From positions 1 to 64,000 of the forward strand of contig JAPHRK010000024.1 in the NCBI GenBank assembly GCA_026196105.1: DNA of 64,000 nucleotides, in the 5' to 3' direction. Made by a program: the position numbers and the translations under genes. The DNA is from Rhodospirillales bacterium (lineage in GTDB: Bacteria; Pseudomonadota; Alphaproteobacteria; Rhodospirillales; JAPHRK01). The notes under the pieces were generated by a model. The model ran no database searches. It was given only the letters and a program-made list of their open reading frames with translations, and was not told the origin of the DNA. This document shows, piece by piece, positions 52,050 through 60,455 of this stretch. The stretch's first letter is position 1; each line of letters begins with the position of its first letter.

Positions 52050-53800
52050 GAAAAATGATATTCACAGGATTGTTGCTGGCATCTCTTGCCGGAGTGACCT
52101 CAGTTCAGGCCAGGGAAATAACGGTTTCAGTTGTTGATGAACAAGGAAACCCTGCGCCTTTGGTCATGGTGACTGCCATTCCAGACAATGGGGAGAAAAA
52201 ATCGGGAGTTGTTTTCCCAGAGGAAACCGTTTTTACAGATAATAATGGCATCGCCAGAGTAGAGGCTCCTGATAACGCAAAAGGAAGTATTCGCCTTCGT
52301 AAACAGGGCTTTGCCGATGGTGAAGCTGATTTTTCAACGTCGGAAACAGATAAATCCCTCACCATCGTTCCTGAAACCGATGTAAAGGCTCTTGCAGAGA
52401 GTACGCCGGCTAATGCCTGGTTAGCGGTGATGGATTTAGGCAATGAAAACCTCAAACAGCACTTCCGCCTCCAATGTGGTTTTTGTCATCAACAAGGAAC
52501 GCCCAATACCATAGAAGATCGAACTGAGGAAGAATGGGAGAAAATCATTGACCGGATGATCCGCTATGGCTCGCGTCTTCGCTCTTCTGCTCAAAAGAAG
52601 CTTCCGGCCATGCTTAAGGCCGAACATAAACGTTTGGTCGCTAATCCATCGTTGATTCCACGCGTTAAACCATGGGAAAACCACTTGGAAAAGGTTCAAG
52701 TGAGGGAATGGGCGCTGGGAGATGGATCGTCTCAGCTCCATGATGTTTTTGTGGCAAGTACTGGGTTGGTTTATGCTGGTGATAATTTGCAAGACAACCT
52801 GATAGAGCTTGATCCCAAGACCAATAAATCAGTAACCCACAAAATACCTAAACGACCTGGAGATAAGCTCGGCGGCAATATCGGTGGTCGATTGACCAAT
52901 TACCCAGGGGTTGGGACCTATGTAGGGCTTCATTCACTGGACGAATCTGAAGTAGATGGGCATCTGTTTTTAACCGGATCTGATAGTAGCCGGTTAGTTG
53001 AGTTCGCTCCCGAAACGAAAGAATTTATTCTTTATGATCTGCCAGATGGTTTTTATCCGCACACTGTGCGCATCGATCAAAAGGACCGGGTGTGGTTCAC
53101 AATGGCGGTAAGCAATCAAGTTGCTATGTTTGATCGCAAAACCAAGACTTTCAAGTTTTATGATCTCCCCGCACGTAACCTCAAAGAAAAGGCAACGATT
53201 TTTGCTCTCCCAGTGGTGTTGAAGTTGGCTAATTGGGGGGTTCCCATCCACAAGATGCCTATTGATGCCCAATCTGGTGGCCTTCCCTTACCTTATGGAA
53301 TTGAGATCGCGCCGAGTGGCCATGTGTGGTTTACCCGCTTGCATAGCGATGAGATTGGTCGGGTTGATCCTGATACAAACGAGATAACCTTCTTCAAAAC
53401 GCCATTTGTCAGCCCTCGCCGGATGCGGGCGGATGCTGAAGGTAATTTGTGGATCACGGTCTTTGCTGAAGGAAAATTGGCGAAATTTGATCCTAAAGCT
53501 GAAAAATTTACCCTCTATGAGCTGCCAACCGAACCTTTAGGGAGCGAAACGCCATATTCTCTTAATGTTGATCGAAAGCGAGGCATCGTATGGATTAATG
53601 GAACGGCCTCTGATTCGATGATTCGTTTCGATATCGCAACTGAACGTTGGAGGGTTTATCCTCTGCCGAGGCGTCGGACCTTCACCCGGGATGTGGATAT
53701 TGCCGAAGATGGCTCAATCTATACTTCAAACGGTAGTTTCCCAGCCTGGCATATTGAAGATGGTCAGCCGACGATTATCCAGATTAAGGCGGAGGAATAG
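52046..53800 (+). CDS. Periplasmic cytochrome c-beta-propeller fusion (Vgb/streptogramin-lyase-like)
   Basis: A protein of about 584 residues, from ATG 52046 (overlapping the previous stop as ATGA). A signal peptide (FTGLLLASLAGVTSVQA) leads to a carboxypeptidase-regulatory-like beta domain (~25-110). One heme c site C-G-F-C-H (Cys144, Cys147, His148) follows, then a helical cytochrome-like region and a C-terminal six-bladed-type propeller (~205-584) with repeats such as DRVWFTMA, GHVWFTRL and GNLWITVF, as in Vgb/streptogramin lyases. The heme suggests electron transfer linked to substrate binding. Function is unknown. Confidence 0.8.
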   Translation: MRKMIFTGLLLASLAGVTSVQAREITVSVVDEQGNPAPLVMVTAIPDNGEKKSGVVFPEETVFTDNNGIARVEAPDNAKGSIRLRKQGFADGEADFSTSETDKSLTIVPETDVKALAESTPANAWLAVMDLGNENLKQHFRLQCGFCHQQGTPNTIEDRTEEEWEKIIDRMIRYGSRLRSSAQKKLPAMLKAEHKRLVANPSLIPRVKPWENHLEKVQVREWALGDGSSQLHDVFVASTGLVYAGDNLQDNLIELDPKTNKSVTHKIPKRPGDKLGGNIGGRLTNYPGVGTYVGLHSLDESEVDGHLFLTGSDSSRLVEFAPETKEFILYDLPDGFYPHTVRIDQKDRVWFTMAVSNQVAMFDRKTKTFKFYDLPARNLKEKATIFALPVVLKLANWGVPIHKMPIDAQSGGLPLPYGIEIAPSGHVWFTRLHSDEIGRVDPDTNEITFFKTPFVSPRRMRADAEGNLWITVFAEGKLAKFDPKAEKFTLYELPTEPLGSETPYSLNVDRKRGIVWINGTASDSMIRFDIATERWRVYPLPRRRTFTRDVDIAEDGSIYTSNGSFPAWHIEDGQPTIIQIKAEE

Positions 53801-53803
53801 TTG

Positions 53804-54730
53804 ATGATTGAACTATCTGAAATTAACTATGACCAAGGTCAGCAGATGACCTTGAACCTCGTCCTGGCGGTTATGGTGTTTGGTCTTGCGTTGGATATAC
53901 GGATTGAGGACTTCAAACGGGTTTTTCGCCAACCCAAAGCCCCGGTTGTCGCTTTGGTGGCGCAATTCTTCTTGCTTCCTGCAATAACCTGCCTTTTGAC
54001 ATTACTAATCGATTTGCCTCCGGGTATTGAATTAGGGATGATTTTGGTTGCGGCATGTCCTGGAGGAGCGGTTTCTAATTTTATTACCTATTTAGCCCGA
54101 GGCAATGTGGCTCTTTCTATTAGTATGACGGCTTTTTCTAGCCTGATTGCAATTTTTATGATGCCGTTTAATTTTGCTTTTTGGGCTAGCTTTAATAGCG
54201 AAGCTACGGAACTACTACGTGCTATTGATGTTAGTGGTGTTGATATCTTTAAATCATTGCTGATTGTTCTCGCCGCTCCTTTGCTCTTAGGTCAGATCGT
54301 AGCGAACAAACTTCCTAAGGTGGCCGCGATTCTCCATAGAATTTTGCGCCATTTATCGGTGGTTGTCCTTTTTGCTTTCATTGGGATAGCTGTCTTTAAA
54401 AATATGGATGCCTTTGCCAAATATTTTTTCTTGCTGTTTGTCTGTGTTTTAGCCCACAATGGAACCGCGTTGGCTTTGGGTTTCGTAACGGCAAAACTGG
54501 CTGGATTAAAAGGGCGTGACACACGGGCAGTCACGATTGAGGTAGGAATTCAAAACTCCTCTCTCGCCATTGCCATTATATTTTCTCAATTTGATGGGCA
54601 AGCTGGGATGGCCTTGATCGCGGCTTTCTGGGGAACGTGGCATATTGTTTCAGGTTTAGCGATTGCGACAGCCGTGCGTTTGTTTGGGAAAGACGACCCA
54701 GACCCTTATGGTCTTGGTATTAATCCATGA
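53804..54730 (+). CDS. Bile acid:sodium symporter (BASS)-family transporter
   Basis: A 308-residue membrane protein of about nine or ten helices. Segments include VALVAQFFLLPAITCLL, ILVAACPGGAVSNFITYLARGN (~82-103), the family's sodium-binding region, and VGIQNSSLAIAIIFSQF near the second half, also typical of BASS proteins. The ligand may be an organic anion and is not known. ATG 53804 follows GGAGGAATAG. It overlaps the next gene by ATGA. Confidence 0.87.
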   Translation: MIELSEINYDQGQQMTLNLVLAVMVFGLALDIRIEDFKRVFRQPKAPVVALVAQFFLLPAITCLLTLLIDLPPGIELGMILVAACPGGAVSNFITYLARGNVALSISMTAFSSLIAIFMMPFNFAFWASFNSEATELLRAIDVSGVDIFKSLLIVLAAPLLLGQIVANKLPKVAAILHRILRHLSVVVLFAFIGIAVFKNMDAFAKYFFLLFVCVLAHNGTALALGFVTAKLAGLKGRDTRAVTIEVGIQNSSLAIAIIFSQFDGQAGMALIAAFWGTWHIVSGLAIATAVRLFGKDDPDPYGLGINP

Positions 54731-55920
54731 CCTCAAAGGCTATTTTTTTCTATCTATCGAGCTTTATCGCCTTTATCTGTGGTCACTCGGTCAATTATTC
54801 GGTGATCATGTATTCTCAGGACGTTCTGGGCTCAGATTTGCTTTCGGGAATCGGCTTCGGACTATGTTTTGGCCCGCCAATTATATTAGGTTGGTATGCC
54901 GGAGTCCTTTGTGATCGCTTAGCTCCAGGGCGTTTGATCATCTATAGTCAACTTACTTTTGCTCTTTGTGCTTTGGTATTGTGGGTAGCCGATCAATGGG
55001 TCGATCTGCTGGGGATGAAGGCCGCTGTGGTTAACTTTGGGGCTTTTCTCGCTGGATGTGGCTGGTCGTTCATTGCACCAGCTCGGTTTGCCGCTTTGGG
55101 GCAGATTATCTCCCAGGAGTCTCTTCATGGGGCAACCGTGGTGCTTAATTTATTGACTATGTTAGGTTTTGGAATTGCACCAATCCTGATCGCCATAACT
55201 TACTCTAACGTGGGTTGGTCTGGCGTCTTTTTAACTTTAGGTGCTGGTTTTATCTTCGCGACAGTTTTAGTGCTTTTTGTTCCAACATTTGGCAACAGCA
55301 AGGTCCGCAAACATGCCTATGAGGAAGTCAAGGAAGGTTTGCGGGCTGTGGCGGCGAAGCCTATCTTGCTTCAGCTCCTCCTGGCTTCAGTCTTGGCCTA
55401 TACATTGATGGGACCCATGCAAGTTTTGTTGCCACGTCTCGCCAGTAGTCAATTAATGCTGAGTGATTTAGAGCGTGGAAGTTACTTAGGCATTCTAGCC
55501 ATTGCCCTGATCATCGGCGGTGTTCTCTGCATGATTTTAAAGCGGTGGCTTCATGATGGTATGACGATTTTGCTCGGTGCTATAGCTGCTGGAGTGGCTG
55601 TTATTACTTTGTCGCAAATCAACCTGCCCATGGCCTCTGGTGTGGTCTTACTCTTAGCGGGTACCGTCGGTGGTTTAATCGTTAGCTTGATTGTTGCTGG
55701 GTTGCAGGCTGAAGCGGCTCCAGAGGTGCGAGGGCGAGTGATGAGCATGTACACTATCACTAGCCAAATCGTTCCTGCAGCCTCGGGGCTAGGTGCTGGG
55801 GTGCTATCCCAATATCTTGGGGTTGTATGGGGTTTGCTCATATGTGGTGGGTTTATTGTCACTGTGGCTTTGCTAAGCCTTGGCAAGCTTGGCGTCGTCC
55901 GAGCCTATAATCGGGTCTAA
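54727..55920 (+). CDS. MFS transporter
   Basis: A 397-residue, 12-helix major facilitator protein. Segments include an early GWYAGVLCDRLAPGRLI (motif A region, ~57-73) and APARFAALGQII. It resembles enterobactin exporter/DHA1-like members by eye; substrate unknown. ATGA overlap with the upstream BASS gene indicates a shared operon. Confidence 0.88.
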   Translation: MTSKAIFFYLSSFIAFICGHSVNYSVIMYSQDVLGSDLLSGIGFGLCFGPPIILGWYAGVLCDRLAPGRLIIYSQLTFALCALVLWVADQWVDLLGMKAAVVNFGAFLAGCGWSFIAPARFAALGQIISQESLHGATVVLNLLTMLGFGIAPILIAITYSNVGWSGVFLTLGAGFIFATVLVLFVPTFGNSKVRKHAYEEVKEGLRAVAAKPILLQLLLASVLAYTLMGPMQVLLPRLASSQLMLSDLERGSYLGILAIALIIGGVLCMILKRWLHDGMTILLGAIAAGVAVITLSQINLPMASGVVLLLAGTVGGLIVSLIVAGLQAEAAPEVRGRVMSMYTITSQIVPAASGLGAGVLSQYLGVVWGLLICGGFIVTVALLSLGKLGVVRAYNRV

Positions 55921-55926
55921 ATTGGG

Positions 55927-56733
55927 GTGGCTGAAATGTTTAAAGGCAAAACGGTTCTGGTATCTGGAGCAGGGGGAGGCTTAGGCCAAGCTTTGTGCCT
56001 GAGGTTTTCTAAAGCTGGGGCCAAGATTGTTGCTCTGGATATTATACAAGAAGGCTTGGACCACTTAGCTGACCAAATAAAATCAATTGGGGGAGAGGTA
56101 TTTACGGCACTCTGTGACATTACTGATGAAACCGCTTGCAAACGTATCTCTGATGAAGCTGGGCCTGTTGATATCATTATCAACAATGCAGGTATTACCC
56201 ACTTTAGCCGATTCTCTGAGATGGAGCCCACTACGGTCCAAAAAGTGATGACAGTGAATTTCTTTGGTGCTGTTAATCTCACTCATGCCGTTTTACCGTC
56301 AATTTTGGAACGCAGCGGCAGTGTTGTTGCCATTTCAAGTGTCGCTGGGTTCTCACCGCTTTATGGACGGTGCGGTTACAGTGCCAGCAAACACGCAATG
56401 CAGGGTTTTTTTGATAGTCTTCGCTCAGAAGTTCGGGAAGCAGATGTCCATGTGATGATGGTTTGCCCGGCTTTCATTGCTACACAAACCAGTGGTGGAA
56501 GTAAAAGTGGTAATACAGCCCGCCCGGGGTCCGCTACGCAAACCGCAGGGAATCCCCTCACTCCTGAAGAAACGGCTGAAGCAATATTTAATGGATTAGC
56601 CCAAAGAAAAGAGTTTCTTGCCGTCGGGAAATTAGCAAAGACAGCTTTTTGGGTGAATAAGTTGTTTCCAAAGTTATTTGAAAAGATAATGATAAAAAAA
56701 ATGAGGGTGGAGATTATGGGAGCTTCAGGTTGA
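55927..56733 (+). CDS. SDR-family oxidoreductase
   Basis: A classical short-chain dehydrogenase of 268 residues. The cofactor motif is VSGAGGGLGQALC (~12-24), NNAGI at ~85, and the catalytic triad Ser (AISSVAGFS) with Tyr-x3-Lys in YSASKHAMQG (~156-160). The product ends with a basic, hydrophobic segment (LFPKLFEKIMIKKMRVE). Starts at GTG 55927 or ATG 55936. It is six bases after the MFS gene and ends the operon. Confidence 0.88.
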   Translation: MAEMFKGKTVLVSGAGGGLGQALCLRFSKAGAKIVALDIIQEGLDHLADQIKSIGGEVFTALCDITDETACKRISDEAGPVDIIINNAGITHFSRFSEMEPTTVQKVMTVNFFGAVNLTHAVLPSILERSGSVVAISSVAGFSPLYGRCGYSASKHAMQGFFDSLRSEVREADVHVMMVCPAFIATQTSGGSKSGNTARPGSATQTAGNPLTPEETAEAIFNGLAQRKEFLAVGKLAKTAFWVNKLFPKLFEKIMIKKMRVEIMGASG

Positions 56734-56826
56734 ATTGACTAAACTCAAGGTAAATTTTTTAAATTTAAGGTCTTAGGGAGTTATAGTTTTAAAAAGAAAA
56801 GCTCTTTAAACAGAGAAGGAATTGCA

Positions 56827-57351
56827 ATGGCTCGTCCTAAGATTTCACCTTCGGGGAAAGAAATAACCTGGTCTGAAAAAGACATTATTGTTAGCAAAAC
56901 TGACCCAAAAGGGATTATTACTTACGCTAATCGGACCTTTTGTCAGGTCTCAGGTTACTCAGCTGAAGAACTGGTGGGGCAAAACCACAATATTATTCGC
57001 CATCCTGCAATGCCACAGAGTGTCTTTAAATTCCTGTGGGATAATATCTCTACTGGTGCTGAGCTTTTTGCCTATGTGCTTAACCAAGCGCGAAATGGGG
57101 ATGAGTACTGGGTTCTGGCTCACGTGACCCCTAATTTTGATCGCAATAAAAATATTATTGGTTACCACTCTTCACGCAGAGTGCCTAAACCTGCTGCTGT
57201 TGAGGCGGTAAAGGGACTCTACAAAATTATGCTAGATGAAGAGAAAAAACACTCTAACCCAAAAGAAGGTATGACGGCTGCAACCAATATTTTAGTCGGG
57301 TTACTGACTGAAAATAAGGTAGATTACGGCGAGTTTATCCTCTCTTTATGA
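56827..57351 (+). CDS. PAS-domain protein (Aer-like sensor without MCP domain)
   Basis: A 174-residue cytoplasmic protein consisting of one PAS domain (~15-125) of the aerotaxis type, with IITYANRTFCQVSGYSAEELVGQNHNIIRHPAMP, matching Aer-type FAD-binding PAS. A C-terminal helical segment (~130-174) has no HAMP or MCP signalling domain. It could act as a stand-alone redox sensor or as a partner to a chemotaxis protein. Confidence 0.85.
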   Translation: MARPKISPSGKEITWSEKDIIVSKTDPKGIITYANRTFCQVSGYSAEELVGQNHNIIRHPAMPQSVFKFLWDNISTGAELFAYVLNQARNGDEYWVLAHVTPNFDRNKNIIGYHSSRRVPKPAAVEAVKGLYKIMLDEEKKHSNPKEGMTAATNILVGLLTENKVDYGEFILSL

Positions 57352-57400
57352 GTATTTATGTGGCTTTTGGTGATTCTGTGGGTGAATCACATTTAAGTCG

Positions 57401-57429
57401 TTGACAGGGTAGTCACTTATCCCTATTTT
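57401..57429 (+). promoter_or_regulatory. Promoter of rpmJ
   Basis: TTGACA (57401-57406), 17 bases, TATTTT (57424-57429). The leader then has a GC-rich inverted repeat CGCCCC/GGGGCG (57442-57464 region). A strong sigma-70 promoter for a single-gene ribosomal transcript. Confidence 0.7.
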
Positions 57430-57503
57430 CCCGGCTTCGGACGCCCCAGGACTATGATGGGGGCGGCAAATGTTATTTGGATACTGCTTGAAAGGCGTGT
57501 GTC

Positions 57504-57629
57504 ATGAAGGTTCGCAATTCACTTAAGTCGGCTAAAACGCGCGACAAGAACTGCATTACAGTGCGTCGGCGTGGTCGCGTTTATGTGATAAATAAGCGCA
57601 ACCCTCGCTTTAAGGCTCGCCAAGGCTGA
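57504..57629 (+). CDS. rpmJ: 50S ribosomal protein L36
   Basis: A 41-residue frame, ATG 57504 to TGA 57629. It begins [17 protein letters not shown] and ends [17 protein letters not shown]. This matches the C-minus type L36 (41 residues, only one Cys, at 17), lacking the zinc-binding Cys/His of the other type. It has its own promoter and terminator. Confidence 0.95.
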   Translation: MKVRNSLKSAKTRDKNCITVRRRGRVYVINKRNPRFKARQG

Positions 57630-57655
57630 GACTTACTGTAATCGACAATACAATC

Positions 57656-57681
57656 AACCGCACCTTTTGGTGCGGTTTTTT
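57656..57681 (+). terminator. Intrinsic terminator after rpmJ
   Basis: A 9-bp stem AACCGCACC/GGTGCGGTT (57656-57664, 57669-57677), loop TTTT, then a T-run to 57681. It ends the rpmJ transcript. Confidence 0.92.
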
Positions 57682-57734
57682 GTTGCCTGCGATCATGAAA
57701 AACTCTTGCAACTGAAAATCTCTTCCATATTATG

Positions 57735-57784
57735 TTGGTACATTGGTCTGACCAAATGAAATATTGGTACATTGGTTTGACCAA
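57735..57784 (+). promoter_or_regulatory. Tandem GntR (FCD-type)-like operators upstream of glcD
   Basis: Two palindromes TTGGT-N3-ACCAA lie at 57743-57755 and 57772-57784, each preceded by a TTGGTACA copy, so a 21-base unit is repeated with a 29-base period (57735-57755 and 57764-57784). TTGGT-N3-ACCAA-like sites are the usual targets of FadR/GlcC/LldR-type GntR regulators. They lie 21-70 bases before glcD. No such regulator gene is in the window. Confidence 0.75.
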
Positions 57785-57804
57785 TATTAAAGGGAGATAG
57801 CCAG

Positions 57805-59292
57805 ATGCAAGTACCAAAGCCAGATGATGACATTGTTGCTCGCCGAAGTGATATCATCACCGCGATGCGATCGATTCTCTCTGGTGAAGGGGTAATCGTT
57901 GATGAAAGTGAGCTGGCAGCTTATGAATGTGACGGGCTTACGGCAGTCAAACAGCTGCCTTTGATCGTTGTACTGCCTGAAACCACCGAACAAGTTTCTC
58001 AAGTCCTTCAGTACTGTCATCAAGCCGGGGTTAAGATTGTCCCCCGTGGTGCTGGAACCTCTCTGTCTGGTGGCGCAACGCCTTTAGGGGATGCTATTAC
58101 TCTGGGGATGATGAAGTTTAATCGGATTCTTGAAACCGATTACGAAAACCGATGTGTTGTTACCCAACCTGGCGTTACTAACCTCTCAATAACTCAAGCT
58201 GTTCAAGCCGATGGGTTTTACTTTGCCCCAGACCCCTCAAGCCAAATCGCCTGTAGTATTGGTGGTAATGTAGCTGAAAATGCGGGTGGTGTGCATTGCC
58301 TTAAATATGGGGTGACCACCAACAACCTGTTGGGTGTCAAAATGGTCCTCATGGATGGGGAGGTTATCACCATTGGCGGTAAGCAATTTGATGATGCAGG
58401 CTACGATCTTTTAGGTCTCGTTACGGGTTCGGAAGGATTGTTGGGAGTGATTACTGAAATCATTGTTAAGATTATCCCAACCCCCGAAACAGCTAAGGCC
58501 GTTCTTGTCGGCTTTCCTTCTAATGAACAGGCGGGACAATGTGTGGCTTCGATCATTGGTGCGGGGATTATTCCTGGCGGCATGGAGATTATGGACCGCC
58601 CAGCTATTAAAGCGGCTGAAGAGTTTGTTCATGCAGGTTACCCTTTAGATGTCGAATCCCTGCTGATTGTTGAACTCGATGGGCCAAAAGCTGAAGTTGA
58701 CTATCTTATTGAACGGGTTGAGAAAATCGCCAAAAAAGAAGGGGCGACGAGTTCTCGGACCAGCCAAAATGAAGAAGAACGCTTGTTGTTTTGGGCCGGA
58801 CGCAAAGCGGCTTTCCCGGCGATTGGTCGTCTTTCACCTGATTATCTGTGTATGGACGGGACCATCCCTCGCAATAAACTCCCTGAAATTCTCGCTCGTA
58901 TGCAGAAGATGTCTGAGCACTACAGTCTTGGCATTGCCAATGTTTTTCATGCAGGAGATGGCAACCTACACCCTCTAATAATGTTTGATGCCAACAAACC
59001 CGGTGAACTTGAAGGGGCGACCAATTTTGGTATGGATATTTTAAGAGCCTGTGTTGAAGTTGGTGGTGTTTTGACAGGAGAACACGGGGTTGGGGTCGAA
59101 AAGCGAGACCTAATGGGTGAGATGTTCAGCGAAGATGATCTGGACCAGCAGGAGCGGGTGAAATGTGCCTTCGATGAGCAGGCTTTGCTTAATCCAGGCA
59201 AAGTTTTCCCACAACTCAAGGGGTGTGCTGAGCTTAATAGTCTTGATGCCCGCCAAGTTGAACTTAAATTCCCAAATCTGCCGAGATTCTAA
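57805..59292 (+). CDS. glcD: Glycolate oxidase FAD subunit GlcD
   Basis: A 495-residue FAD-linked oxidoreductase of the VAO type, catalytic subunit of glycolate oxidase. FAD-binding segments are VVPRGAGTSLSGGATP (~77; PRGAGTSLSGG core) and NVAENAGGVHCLKYGVT, and the C-terminal domain has HAGDGNLHP and TGEHGVG. It begins after AGGGAGATAG. It overlaps glcE by one base (TAATG). Confidence 0.93.
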   Translation: MQVPKPDDDIVARRSDIITAMRSILSGEGVIVDESELAAYECDGLTAVKQLPLIVVLPETTEQVSQVLQYCHQAGVKIVPRGAGTSLSGGATPLGDAITLGMMKFNRILETDYENRCVVTQPGVTNLSITQAVQADGFYFAPDPSSQIACSIGGNVAENAGGVHCLKYGVTTNNLLGVKMVLMDGEVITIGGKQFDDAGYDLLGLVTGSEGLLGVITEIIVKIIPTPETAKAVLVGFPSNEQAGQCVASIIGAGIIPGGMEIMDRPAIKAAEEFVHAGYPLDVESLLIVELDGPKAEVDYLIERVEKIAKKEGATSSRTSQNEEERLLFWAGRKAAFPAIGRLSPDYLCMDGTIPRNKLPEILARMQKMSEHYSLGIANVFHAGDGNLHPLIMFDANKPGELEGATNFGMDILRACVEVGGVLTGEHGVGVEKRDLMGEMFSEDDLDQQERVKCAFDEQALLNPGKVFPQLKGCAELNSLDARQVELKFPNLPRF

Positions 59293-60455
59293 TGTCAGAA
59301 ATTATGAAACCAACCACCCCAGAGCAGGTCGCTGAAGCGGTTACTTGGGCAGCCTCGACTGCAACACCATTGGAAATAATGGGGGCAGGGAGCAAAAGAA
59401 AATTAGGTGCACCTGTCGTGGCTGAACACCAATTGCACACAACAGCTTTAAGCGGGATCAAGCTCTATGAACCTGAGGAGTTGGTAATGTCGGCAGGGGC
59501 AGGAACGCCTCTGGGAGAAATTGAAGCGGCTTTGAAACAAAGCAATCAACGGCTGGCCTTTGAGCCCTCTGATATGGGACCACTATTTGGTGAAGCTTCT
59601 GAAATTGCGACAATTGGTGGAGCTATTGCGGCAAATCTTGCTGGTCCACGGCGGATATGGTCCGGTGCGGCTCGGGACCACTTTCTGGGCTTCACCATGG
59701 CAAACGGTAGAGGTGAGTTGATCAAAGGCGGGGGGCGTGTGGTTAAAAATGTTACTGGCTTTGACCTCTGTAAGCTCTTGGCAGGTTCATACGGTACCTT
59801 AGGAGTTATGACCGAGGTTACCTTTAAAATTTTACCCAGCTCGGAAGAAAGCCGCACCCTAATTATCAGCGGCTGTACAGCTCAGAGTGCAGTTAAAGCC
59901 ATGAATAAGGCTTTGGCAATGCCCTTTGAGATTAGTGGGGCTGCTTATGCTACTGAGCGGGCTTTACTTCGGATCGAAGGCCCTTCTGTATCCGTGGCTT
60001 ACAAAGCTGAGGGGCTTGCTAAAGTTCTAGACGAATTCGGAACTGTTTCTGTTGTTGGTGGTAGCGAAAGTAAGCAAATTTGGACAGATATTCGCGATAT
60101 TAGTGCCTTTGCAAAAGCGAGTGAAAAGCAAATCTGGCGCTTGTCTGTTCCCCCGTCAAAAGGAGCTGAAGTCGCTGAACAGCTTTCAAACCAATTCTCA
60201 GGAGAGTTTATCCTTGATTGGGGCGGGGCTTTGGTTTGGCTAGCCCTAGATCCAACTGAGGATGCCCATGCCCAAGTGGTACGTGAGGCAGCAGATAAAA
60301 CAGGGGGACATGCCACCCTTTATAGAGCCTCTGAAGCTGTACGCCAGTCTGTCCCAGTTTTTCATCCGAGAGCGGGTGCCGTTTCTGTTGTTACCAGCCG
60401 TTTGAAGGGGGCCTTTGATCCCAAAGGGATACTTAATCCGGGGAGGATGGGCTAA
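59292..60455 (+). CDS. glcE: Glycolate oxidase subunit GlcE
   Basis: A 387-residue protein with the same FAD-binding fold as GlcD but shorter C-terminus; part of the GlcDEF complex. Segments are IMGAGSKRKLG (~33), ATIGGAIAANLAGPRRI (~115) and GRVVKNVTGFDLCKLLAGSYGTLGVM. It ends with GVLNPGRM-like FDPKGILNPGRMG. Coupled to glcD and glcF by overlapping stop/start codons. Confidence 0.92.
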   Translation: MSEIMKPTTPEQVAEAVTWAASTATPLEIMGAGSKRKLGAPVVAEHQLHTTALSGIKLYEPEELVMSAGAGTPLGEIEAALKQSNQRLAFEPSDMGPLFGEASEIATIGGAIAANLAGPRRIWSGAARDHFLGFTMANGRGELIKGGGRVVKNVTGFDLCKLLAGSYGTLGVMTEVTFKILPSSEESRTLIISGCTAQSAVKAMNKALAMPFEISGAAYATERALLRIEGPSVSVAYKAEGLAKVLDEFGTVSVVGGSESKQIWTDIRDISAFAKASEKQIWRLSVPPSKGAEVAEQLSNQFSGEFILDWGGALVWLALDPTEDAHAQVVREAADKTGGHATLYRASEAVRQSVPVFHPRAGAVSVVTSRLKGAFDPKGILNPGRMG

